From assembly GCF_000429445.1 (NCBI RefSeq), contig NZ_AUBW01000011.1, forward strand, positions 62,001-126,000: a DNA stretch of 64,000 nucleotides, given 5' to 3'. The notes below the pieces were generated by a model. It was given only the letters and a program-made list of their open reading frames with translations, was not told the origin of the DNA and made no database searches. The translations under genes were made by a program, and so were the position numbers. This stretch comes from Algoriphagus terrigena DSM 22685 (lineage in GTDB: Bacteria; Bacteroidota; Bacteroidia; Cytophagales; Cyclobacteriaceae). Position 1 is the first letter of the stretch. Each line of letters begins with the position of its first letter. Positions 16,941 through 26,700 of this stretch are shown one piece after another.

Positions 16941-19900
16941 ATGGCAGAAGACGAGAGCCAGGATTTTTTCCAGCAAATACTGAAGCTTTTTTACGACATC
17001 ATCAAACCTGGTCTGGATATTTTTTCGGACGATCAGGCAAGGAATGAACTGCTTGGATCCCTGGGACTTCCTCCTACGGGAGCACCAAGCATCCCCATTG
17101 GCTCTGGCTTGGAGGAATATGTCAACAAGGCCAGTGATGAAGTGGAGCCCTTTAAGCTGGCGGGTGCCATAGCAGATATGACGGCGATAATAGTTGCAAT
17201 CGAAGGAGTAGTTCAAGCCGCGATTGCAGCAAGTGACGGGGAAGAGGAGCGGACAGCAAATGAAATCGTCACCGCTATTCTAAACTTGCTTACCCTGGAA
17301 TACCTGAGACGAAGGATGCCTGCTGTCCATTCGGTTATCAGCCTCCTCAACGCGCTCGATACCAAGATGGCAGCAGCCGGAGGATCCTCCAATTTCATAG
17401 TGGATGACATCGGAGGTTTTCTGAAAAGCCTCGGGCGTGGACTGGAGGATGACGAATCAGCAAATGCACTTTCCGACTCGCTTTTTTTGGGCATTGCCGG
17501 CGGGCTTTTTTTACTCGATCACTTTTTGAGAAAAGGCGGGGTAGAAGACCTCACTATCGGATCTAATTATGGCTACGAAGGAGTGGAATCCAGCACAACT
17601 CCAATCGCAGACCGGATTTCCAACCGCACTTTTACCTACGGTGTTGATGCCAGGATTGCCGGTGAAGTCCCTATGAAGCTTTATAACACCCTGCTATTTG
17701 CCCCTAAAGATCATGGTGGTATTGCTTTTGTCACCAAACTCCTCGGCAAAAGTGCCAGGACATTTAATATCGGGGAAGGAGATAAGCACTCCGTGGGATA
17801 TGATGTCACAGGAGACGGACTCTTCAGGATAGGGACATCACCCGAAGCCAAGGGTGGCCCTGCCAATAAATTTATTGTTTTTTACAGCTACAATACCCCC
17901 AATCCCACCAAGATCGCGCTTCTGGATAAGCCGGTGATCAAGTTTGCCTTTGGCACAGCTAAGATGGGAGTGATGGTGCAGCCGGATGACCTTCTGGTTA
18001 AGGGGATTCTCAATATTCATTACCAGGTGGGAAAGGGCGGTCTGACGGGATTTCCGTTCAGCCTGATCCCGGATTTGGACGATAAATTTCCATTGGGGAT
18101 AGGCTACTCGCTCAAACATGGATTTATCGTCGATGGCAACGGAAATATAGGCATTGATGAGCCCAAGAAAACAACACCTGCTCCCGGCGGTGATGCACCA
18201 TCTGGAGGTGATTCTGCTTTGGCAGCTTCCTCAGGGGGAGATTCCACTTCAAGTTCAGGAGGAGACGCCGAACCTTTAGCCAAAATACTGGGAACCTTGC
18301 TCAATGCGCTAAATATGCGCTTACCGATCCATAAAAACCTCGGGGATATCATAGGTCTGGAAGTGCTCACCATCAAAGTGAACGTGAGCGAGGATATGAG
18401 CACGATTGAGTTGGAAGTGTCACTGGATTTTTGGATCAAATTCGGTCCTCCAGTTACCCTGACCATCAATAGGCTCGGACTCAATTTACAGGCGAAAAAG
18501 CTGGAAGGAAACGGTGGCGTCTTCGGATATGACTTGGTTCCTGCCATCAAGTGGCCAACAGGAGCAGGGATTCGAATCAATGCCGGCGTGGTGACTGGGG
18601 GAGGATTTTTATACTTGGATCCAGACGCAGGAGAGTACTTTGGAGCACTGGAGCTCTCCTTTCAAAGTCTATTTGAGCTTAAAGCTGTCGGCATTATTAA
18701 TACCAAGATGCCCGATGGAAGCGAAGGCTTCTCTCTACTTATTATCATTACCGCGGAATTTTCCCCGGTACAGCTAGGCTTTGGATTCACCCTCATAGGA
18801 GTAGGCGGTTTATTGGGTATAAACAGACGAGCAGAAGTCGAAGCCCTCCGCGTTGGTCTGAAAACCAATGCACTGAAGAGCATTCTTTTTCCCGAAGATG
18901 TAGTGGGTAATATCACCCGCATAATCAGCGATATCAAGCAGATTTTCCCCATCAAAGAAGACTCCTTCCTCATCGGTCTGATGGGCAAGATTGGTTGGGG
19001 AACTCCAACAGTCATTTCCATTGAAATTGGGATAATTCTGGAGCTTCCCGAACCGAAGATCATCATCCTTGGAGTCGTCAAGATGGTTCTTCCGACCGAG
19101 GATGCCGCCGTATTGAAGATCCAAGTCAACTTTTTAGGTGTGATAGACTTTCAAAATGGCTTTATTTATTTCGAAGCCAGATTGTTTGACTCCAAGCTGG
19201 TTGGCTTTCCCCTTACCGGAAGTTTAGCCTTGGTGGTAGCCTGGGGTGGAAGTTCCGCATTTGGGCTGAGTTTGGGAGGATTTCACCCGGACTTCAAAGA
19301 TTATCCTACCGTTCCAACACTTCCCGGCGCTTTCCGTGATATGGATCGGATCAGCCTTCAGCTCTTGAGCGGAGATAATCCCCGACTGAGTGTAGAATGC
19401 TACTTGGCTGTGACATCCAACTCGGTCCAGTTTGGGGCAAAACTGGAACTCCTGGCGGAGGGCCCTATGGGCTTCAATCTTTATGGAGCACTTGCACTCG
19501 ATGTACTCTTTATCTTCGATCCGTTCAGCTTTATCGTACGGCTTGAAGCTACGTTGGCCATACGTCAAGGCACGAGCATCCTTTTCGGAATTCATTTTCT
19601 CGGAAGGCTTTCCGGCCCTACGCCTTGGAATATCGCAGGTGAAGTTTCCTTCGGTCTGTTGTTTGTGACCGTTACCATCAGCTTCGATGAGACTTGGGGA
19701 GATCCTGAGCCGGACGTCGCGTTGGAAACAGAGGATTTGCTTGCACTCTTGACCTCAGAGATCCAGAAATCCACCAATTGGAGGCCGATCATTCCGGAAA
19801 ACAATCACCTTCACGTAAGTCTCCGGGCTATTCCCGAGGATGAACAAGTGGATTTGTTGATCCAGCCATTTGGCTCGATCTCTTTTAGCCAGCGAAGTCT

Positions 19901-20510
19901 TCCATTGAACATGGATATCAAAAAGTACGGGAATAGGAAGCCGCTGAAAGCGGATGAATCCAATTTTAAAATTACTGAGGTATCGATAGGTTCCGCCAAA
20001 CCTTCCCTTGCTTCTGCCAAGGAACTTTTTGCAATAGGTAACTACCAACCCCTGTCGGAGGATGAGAAGCTTTCCAGGAAATCTTTTGAGCAGCTTGAAA
20101 GTGGAGTGACGATAAATGATACAGGAGAGCTAAAACTTGCTCTTGACGAGTTGGATTCGGTGACTTTGGATTACGAACTGGACTACACCTATGACGATGA
20201 CCTTGCTCCCCCACGTCGGTTTATGAAGATTCCTTTGGGTGGATTCAAACATCTGGTGCGGGGAGCAGGGGCTTCTTCAAGCAAGCTTTCATGGAAAAAC
20301 GAAGCAGCAAAAAGTCTGAATTCTCCGGAAAAAGTGGCTTTGAAAACCACCGGATTTACGATCGCTTCCAATGACGACCTAAAAGAACTCAATCCTTCCT
20401 TTAGATCTGACAGTTATGCAGGGGCAGTAGAATCCCTGCGTCAATTCACGGAGAAAAATTCCGCTTTGAAGTCCAATTTTCAGATAGTGGGTATGCACGA
20501 ATTGGTTTAA
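16941..20510 (+). CDS. Giant DUF6603-like protein
   Basis: 1189 residues. The first about 170 residues are helical and acidic. A low-complexity linker with four SGGD repeats lies around residues 412-440. The rest is dominated by alternating hydrophobic/glycine strand patterns. The segment around residues 610-715 (LGFGFTLIGVGGLLGINRR, then LKSILFPEDVV and MGKIGWGTPT) is what I recall as typical of DUF6603 proteins, which have no known function. The repetitive amphipathic strands suggest a long beta structure. There is no signal peptide or membrane helix. It is followed after 19 bp by the 1049-aa protein. The DUF assignment is from memory and would need a profile search. Confidence 0.75.
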   Translation: MAEDESQDFFQQILKLFYDIIKPGLDIFSDDQARNELLGSLGLPPTGAPSIPIGSGLEEYVNKASDEVEPFKLAGAIADMTAIIVAIEGVVQAAIAASDGEEERTANEIVTAILNLLTLEYLRRRMPAVHSVISLLNALDTKMAAAGGSSNFIVDDIGGFLKSLGRGLEDDESANALSDSLFLGIAGGLFLLDHFLRKGGVEDLTIGSNYGYEGVESSTTPIADRISNRTFTYGVDARIAGEVPMKLYNTLLFAPKDHGGIAFVTKLLGKSARTFNIGEGDKHSVGYDVTGDGLFRIGTSPEAKGGPANKFIVFYSYNTPNPTKIALLDKPVIKFAFGTAKMGVMVQPDDLLVKGILNIHYQVGKGGLTGFPFSLIPDLDDKFPLGIGYSLKHGFIVDGNGNIGIDEPKKTTPAPGGDAPSGGDSALAASSGGDSTSSSGGDAEPLAKILGTLLNALNMRLPIHKNLGDIIGLEVLTIKVNVSEDMSTIELEVSLDFWIKFGPPVTLTINRLGLNLQAKKLEGNGGVFGYDLVPAIKWPTGAGIRINAGVVTGGGFLYLDPDAGEYFGALELSFQSLFELKAVGIINTKMPDGSEGFSLLIIITAEFSPVQLGFGFTLIGVGGLLGINRRAEVEALRVGLKTNALKSILFPEDVVGNITRIISDIKQIFPIKEDSFLIGLMGKIGWGTPTVISIEIGIILELPEPKIIILGVVKMVLPTEDAAVLKIQVNFLGVIDFQNGFIYFEARLFDSKLVGFPLTGSLALVVAWGGSSAFGLSLGGFHPDFKDYPTVPTLPGAFRDMDRISLQLLSGDNPRLSVECYLAVTSNSVQFGAKLELLAEGPMGFNLYGALALDVLFIFDPFSFIVRLEATLAIRQGTSILFGIHFLGRLSGPTPWNIAGEVSFGLLFVTVTISFDETWGDPEPDVALETEDLLALLTSEIQKSTNWRPIIPENNHLHVSLRAIPEDEQVDLLIQPFGSISFSQRSLPLNMDIKKYGNRKPLKADESNFKITEVSIGSAKPSLASAKELFAIGNYQPLSEDEKLSRKSFEQLESGVTINDTGELKLALDELDSVTLDYELDYTYDDDLAPPRRFMKIPLGGFKHLVRGAGASSSKLSWKNEAAKSLNSPEKVALKTTGFTIASNDDLKELNPSFRSDSYAGAVESLRQFTEKNSALKSNFQIVGMHELV

Positions 20511-20529
20511 ATCCTAAAAAGAAACTTTT

Positions 20530-23500
20530 ATGAATTTTGGGCAATACAATTTCTTTTCCTGGTCGCGACGTGGCATTTCGGCCAATGTTATTGAAAAGGA
20601 TACACTTGGTGTAGTTCCGGGTGCGCAAGTTGAGCGGGCGGAAGTGCCGGTGGACATTAAGCTGAACGGAAGTCTCGCTGTGCCCAGGATTAATTTTACA
20701 CTTCAGGGCCCTGGCGATATTACCGGGATCAATGCGGATATGGTTGTGCGGACGGAGCCCAGAGACGGAATTTCTAATTTTGAACCTAACTATTTAGCAT
20801 ATATTGAATTTTATGATGAGGATTTTCCTTGGCGCTATACGCCTGCTTCAGCTACCGATGATCAAAGAAGACTGAGGCCATGGCTAAGTCTTATCGTGTT
20901 GAAAGAGACCGAATTTGAAGACACAAAAAGGCAAAAGCCACTTCGATCAATAAAAGTTCTGGATGCCGCAGCACTCCAACCGAATGACGAAATTCACCTG
21001 TGGGCACACATGCACGCGAATCTGCCCAAAACAGGAAATGTCTTCGAGAACAATTTGGAAGCTTTCCGTCAGGAAATAAAAACCGATCCGGATGGAGTTT
21101 ATAGTCGAGTGATGTGTCCGAGAAAGCTGGATCCAAATGTCATGTACCACGCGTTTCTTGTTCCAAGTTTTGAGACGGGAAGACTTGCTGGCCTGGAACG
21201 TTCTCCAGCGGGAGTCATAGCACAACAAGCTGCGTGGGGTATCGGATCGGATCTTGAGTTTCCGGTCTATTATCGCTGGCATTTCCGAACAGGGGCCAAC
21301 TTTGATTTCGAATCCTTGGTGAAGTTGATCGAGCCTCGGGTGATGGATCAAAGAGTTGGATCGCGGCCCATGGATTGCTCAGCACCAGGATATTTTCGGG
21401 CTGATTCTCCTGAAGAGATTCCTGCACCAAATCCGAAAACCGTCTTATTGGAGGGTGCGGTGATGGCCCCCACAGCGGTTTCGACCGAAATTATTCCCAA
21501 TGAATTCCAAACAGAAATAGGGAAACTAGTCAACCTGAATAGGGGTCAGGTGGAAAATCCGGAGGAAGACCCCATAGTTACGATGCCATTCTATGGCATG
21601 TACCATGCGATGCGCAAAGATCTTAGCAAGCCAGGCGAAAAGGTGGTTCCGGAATTTGATCCTAATTCTGATGTCTGGTACAATGACCTGAATAAGGATC
21701 CAAGGACTCGGGTTCCGGCTGGTTTCGGAGTGCAAGCTGTGCAGGATGACCAGGAAAAACTCATGGATCAGGCTTGGAAACAGCTCAATGATGTACTGGA
21801 AGCTAACCGCAAGATGCAGTTGGCATTGCTGATGGCTCAAACAATGGAGAGAGCTTTTGCTAAAAACATCGTACCGCAGGCAAAGGAAAATGTCCTGGCA
21901 TTCAGTCGTAGTGTGTCTTCAAAAATTCTTTCCGGCGGACTCACGGTAAAGAAAACTGTTCAACTGGGCAGGATTCCCGATGCAGTGATTATGTCAGGGT
22001 TTCAGAAGTTGATCCGACCCAACACCTCGATCATCCGCGCCATCCAAAAGCAGGCTGCCACACCATCCTTCTCAGTATTGCTTCAAAACACCAACAAGGT
22101 AGGAGGGCTGACTGCTGCATCGATTGATAAATTTACTGGTCTTACTTCCCTAAGCGGGATCAATGTTGTCACCCCTCCGGCTAAGCTTGAGAACGTAAAA
22201 GTTTGGAGTCTTCAGTCCAATTTGGATAACGAGGCCATTTTCTACCAAAAAACCTATAAGGGTGGACTTCCCGAAGTTTCCACCTGGGATAAGCTCCTCA
22301 ATAAAGATCTGGTGAAAGCGGTCAGCTTACCCAAGGCTACCATTCCAGCTGCCGGACCGGTTGTTTTTAGACCGATGACACGGATTAACCTTGGTTCTGC
22401 GGTAATTAAAGCGAATCCTGTCGCGGTAATCAAGCCAATTGACGTAGTCAAAGACACCGGTTTCGCCGCCAATACAGCTTACAAAACTGCCTTTACGGAT
22501 TATGATATAAGATATGCTTTTCGGGATGTGCCTCCGTCGCCACCAAACATTGACACAAACAAGTTGGCAATGGATAGCCTTCAGACCTTCAAACCGCTGA
22601 ATGCCTACAAAAAACTGCTTGACTCGAGGGTTTCCTGGAGCCCGGGTACCCGAAAGCCAAGCGTCGACCCGGACTTTCTTCCGGCGATGGCTTATCCCGA
22701 CTTTCCAGCCGCAGCCTACAAGTTCCTCGTAGATCGTGACAAAGAGTTGCTGCTACCAAACCTTCATCTGATCCAGCCCAATACGTTTTCACTTTTGAGA
22801 ACCAATCAAAAATTCATCGAGTCGTATCTGGTCGGATTGAACTTTGAAATGGGCCGTGAGCTCCTCTGGAGGGAATATCCGACAGACATGCGGGGCAGTT
22901 ATTTCCGGCAGTTTTGGGATGTGACAGGGTTTGTAACGCCTGATAGTACCCCCACTGATGCCGAGTCACTCAAGGATATTGCTCCCATCCACAAATGGAA
23001 GAAGGACGCCTTGCTGGGCAAAAACAACGCACGCGACAAAGAAGGTGACGCTGAGCAACTGGTATTTGTGATCCGGGGTGAGTTGCTGAAGAAATTTCCC
23101 AATACGGTGATCTATGCCCAAAAGGCATTCAAAGATGATAAAGATAAGTGGTTCATCACCAAAGATCTGGATGAAACCAAGTTCAAGAAAGAAGTGCGTT
23201 TTCCAATCTATCAGGCCGAATTACCGCCGGATATCAAGCTACTGGGTTTTGATCTGACGATCGATGAAGCCGCTGGGATAACGACAATGACGGATTTTCC
23301 GGGAAATAAAGAGGGCTGGTTTTTCATCATAGCCGAGGTGCCGGGGGAACCGCGTTTTGGAATGGACATCAAGTTTGATCCAGTCGACCCGGAAAAGTTT
23401 ACCTGGAATGACCTCTCTTGGGAAAATTTTGGTACCGAACCTTTGCCTTTCGCCACAGGAAAGAAGCAGCCAAATGAAACAGACTCTACAGCAGCAAAAG

Positions 23501-23679
23501 GCGTGTGGGGTCGAAGTTCTGCCGATATGGCTTCGATCATGATTCAGCGCCCCGTGATGGTGGCAGTTCATGCCTCCGAGATGCTAGACAAGGAGATCAA
23601 CGATGAGAACAAGGGTTCCAAAGATTTCACCAGACTGATCTTCCAGTACAACCTTTACAAGGAGAAATTTTTGAAATAG
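20530..23679 (+). CDS. Giant conserved protein of unknown function (1049 aa)
   Basis: No known enzyme motif. Two tryptophan/arginine-rich blocks look like strongly conserved signatures: DFPWRYTPASATDDQRRLRP near residues 97-116, continuing into PWLSLIVL, and ELLWREYPTDMRGSYFRQFW near 778. Between them lie long helical stretches (residues 390-450) and valine/lysine-rich strands. There is no signal peptide, membrane helix or coiled coil, so a soluble cytoplasmic or assembly component is likely. Spacing is 19 bp to the DUF6603-like gene and 31 bp to the 1623-aa gene, indicating one transcript. I recall similar motifs in hypothetical proteins of other phyla, but cannot name a family. Confidence 0.75.
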   Translation: MNFGQYNFFSWSRRGISANVIEKDTLGVVPGAQVERAEVPVDIKLNGSLAVPRINFTLQGPGDITGINADMVVRTEPRDGISNFEPNYLAYIEFYDEDFPWRYTPASATDDQRRLRPWLSLIVLKETEFEDTKRQKPLRSIKVLDAAALQPNDEIHLWAHMHANLPKTGNVFENNLEAFRQEIKTDPDGVYSRVMCPRKLDPNVMYHAFLVPSFETGRLAGLERSPAGVIAQQAAWGIGSDLEFPVYYRWHFRTGANFDFESLVKLIEPRVMDQRVGSRPMDCSAPGYFRADSPEEIPAPNPKTVLLEGAVMAPTAVSTEIIPNEFQTEIGKLVNLNRGQVENPEEDPIVTMPFYGMYHAMRKDLSKPGEKVVPEFDPNSDVWYNDLNKDPRTRVPAGFGVQAVQDDQEKLMDQAWKQLNDVLEANRKMQLALLMAQTMERAFAKNIVPQAKENVLAFSRSVSSKILSGGLTVKKTVQLGRIPDAVIMSGFQKLIRPNTSIIRAIQKQAATPSFSVLLQNTNKVGGLTAASIDKFTGLTSLSGINVVTPPAKLENVKVWSLQSNLDNEAIFYQKTYKGGLPEVSTWDKLLNKDLVKAVSLPKATIPAAGPVVFRPMTRINLGSAVIKANPVAVIKPIDVVKDTGFAANTAYKTAFTDYDIRYAFRDVPPSPPNIDTNKLAMDSLQTFKPLNAYKKLLDSRVSWSPGTRKPSVDPDFLPAMAYPDFPAAAYKFLVDRDKELLLPNLHLIQPNTFSLLRTNQKFIESYLVGLNFEMGRELLWREYPTDMRGSYFRQFWDVTGFVTPDSTPTDAESLKDIAPIHKWKKDALLGKNNARDKEGDAEQLVFVIRGELLKKFPNTVIYAQKAFKDDKDKWFITKDLDETKFKKEVRFPIYQAELPPDIKLLGFDLTIDEAAGITTMTDFPGNKEGWFFIIAEVPGEPRFGMDIKFDPVDPEKFTWNDLSWENFGTEPLPFATGKKQPNETDSTAAKGVWGRSSADMASIMIQRPVMVAVHASEMLDKEINDENKGSKDFTRLIFQYNLYKEKFLK

Positions 23680-23710
23680 TACGTTTTGCAACCCCGTAAT
23701 AAATTTCCCT

Positions 23711-26700
23711 ATGGCAACTTTTCAGGAGCAAATACAAAAAATCAAACAGCTGCGTGAGACTTACACCTCCGCTGAGGAAACGACCTATGCCAGTAAGTTG
23801 GGGATAGTGCAAAAGACCAAAAAAACCGCCTCAGTTGCGGTAGGTAGAGAGTTGAAACAAAAAGAGTTGATTTTCAGACAAACGGAAGCCTCCCTAAATG
23901 CAGCGATTGCCGGTTTGCAAGTGCTCAATCATCGGACGCTAACTAAAGAACTCAATGGCAATCTGCCAATCATGATGCTTCCGGTAAGGATCGAGACGCG
24001 GTTTGTGAATGCTTCAAGTGGTGCTCAGGAATTGTGGATCAGAATCTTTCCGGACGACATTCATACAGATACCCATGAACCGCTTTTGACAAAAAATGAA
24101 GTAGAAGCCGGGGAGTTATATTGGGAGAAAAGAGCCGGCTTGCACAGCTTTCCGCCAGGAGAAGAAGCTGAATCAGAAAAAAAACTGGCTTGGGACAAGC
24201 TGAAAGCAGTATCAGTAAATCCGCAGCGGGCCATTTGGATTGCAAAAGCAACGAAGCCGCTAAACTGGCTTCAGACCGATGTGCCTCCGCCACCCACTTT
24301 GGATTTTCCAAAACACTCGGTTTTCAAAGAACAAGCTTGGACGAGAGCTGCCAGGACTCAGGCGCTGCCTGACAGATTTGTCGTCACCATTTTTGCCAAC
24401 GGAAAAGCGGTACATGAACAAGTCGGACATGTAATTCCTGATACCGTTTTTTTGGGTCCTGATCCATTTTCCAGCGAACAAGCTTTTACAAAAAAGGAAG
24501 ATGAGATTGTCTTTCAGGAAGAGATTGCCTGGCTGCAGAATTTTGAAAAAGCAGTGGCAAAGGGCCTTGGAATGAAGGTGAGTCTCAAACCCAATATGTT
24601 TTTGGCCAACGGATCAATAGAGCGGATTACCGTCTTGGGTTTACTCCATTCTTCCGATCCGGAATCCAGCAAAAAAACTGTTGAAGGTCTTTTTGAAAGC
24701 CATCGTTTTTCATCCAAAGGCCTTTCTTTTTTGCCCCAGGGAACACCGACCAATAATAGCGAAACCGAGACCTCCGGTTTTTCCCGCGAGGATGATCAAT
24801 TGGTAAAGGGTTATTATGAAGAAAGCGCTTCGACCCCTAACCCTCAATCCGACCTGGATTTATTTGCACAGTCATTGGGGATCAACAGAAATGTCTTGAA
24901 GGATTTGCGACATGCGGATCAGATGGACCACCACAATAACCTTATGATGAACCGCGCACTGTACGCTGCGACGCTCAGTTACTACTTTGAGGAATTGATG
25001 GAGCCTGCAATTAAGGATGCGACAGCTGCGCAAATCCGAAGTTTTTTTACCGGATTCGTTTCCGCCAGAGGTCCCTTGTCCGCAATTCGAGTCGGTGACC
25101 AACCTTATGGAGTATTATTGACCAGTGATCTTTCCCGCTGGAATGAAGCTGTCTCAGGAAAGTTTTTTGTCGGATTTGTAGAGGTGTTGAGGAGGTTGCA
25201 GGCGGTTTGGGATCAATTGGTGACAAAGGTGCCGCGGGTGGGAATGCCGGGAGACAGTTGGGAGATTTTGCTGAAGATACTTGGCCTTCAACCGGGATCG
25301 GTCAGTTTTCGGCAGCGACTTGGGAATCTTCCAGACTACAGCTTGGCCTCCCCCTCAGTAAATCAGTCTTTTCTCAATATTGAGATAAAAAACCTAAATC
25401 AGAGAATTGTGGATTTTCTAACCACACTTGGATTTAATTCACTCGCAGAAGGGAATTTCTATCCCTTGATCTCCAATATGGTTTTTTACCAGTGGACCAA
25501 TCCGATCAATGCCAACAAATTGGTAGTGTCTGATGTAATAGCCTCCGAAACTGAGTTTCTCCCTAAAATGCCAGCCTCAGGCCTCAACTACGCCCAATAC
25601 ATGGGGACTAAATGCAGTTTGGCAGACTTGGAGTCAGTCAATTTTGGCGGAGACAAACCGCCCAGGTCCTTGCTTTCCCTACTCATGCGCCATGCTTTGT
25701 TGACAGAACTCAAACAAGCCGGGACCAAAGCCTATCAGGCAAATAACCTTGCGATTAAATCTGCCATGTTTGAAAAGAGCTTCTTCAACATGGATAAAAA
25801 CAATCAGGATCTCACAAGTTTTGAATTGCTAAAAGGTGATCCAAAAAAGATCAACGCCAGAGCTTTTGCAGATGTCAATACCAGCTTGGGAGACTTTCTC
25901 CTGAATTCAAAGATTAAGGTGACATGGAACCCAAATATCGCACCGATGAGGAGCGCCATGAATTATTTGGGAGGCCTTTCGACCAAGGCCTTGGAGCGAA
26001 ATTTGGCTGATTTTGTGGATCTCTGTTCCTATCGCCTGGATGCCTGGCAGATGGGGCTTTTCACCAGAAGGATCCAGCAAAACAGAGCGAAGGTTCCTAC
26101 CGGGATCTATTTGGCATCCTATGGGTGGGTGGAAAATCTGAAACCAGAGCCTAAAACAACCCTGAGTCAGCGAAGTGTTCCGGCTCAACTTTGGCCAAAA
26201 GACGGAAAAGCTCCCATCAAGCTTAAGCAAAACGCAGGATTTTCCCACGTCCCTTCTCTCAACCACGCCACAGCGGTTGGGCTTCTTTTGGCTGGATATA
26301 AAAATCACTCGAGTCCTTCCAATCCCAGCCTTTTTGCCATGAATCTTTCCAGCGATCGGGCCAGAAGGGCCATGGCGCTTTTTGACGGAATACGAAATGG
26401 CCAGCGACTTGAAGTCCTTCTGGGCTATCAATTCGAACGGGGACTTCACGATGCTACTACCAGCAATTCGACGAATAATCTCAATCAGTATATCCAGGCT
26501 TTCAGAAACAGGTATGAGATTGAAAATCTGTCCATTCCACAGCAGGGAGCTCCAGAAGCGCAGGAAACGATAGAAAGTTATCCTGTGGTAAACGGGTTGA
26601 AGATTGTCAAAGCTTCGGACGCAGAAATTAGCGGGTTGGTCACTGGAAACACCCACAAGCCGTTAGTCTTGGCTCTCAAGAAGGAATTAGAAAACACTCT

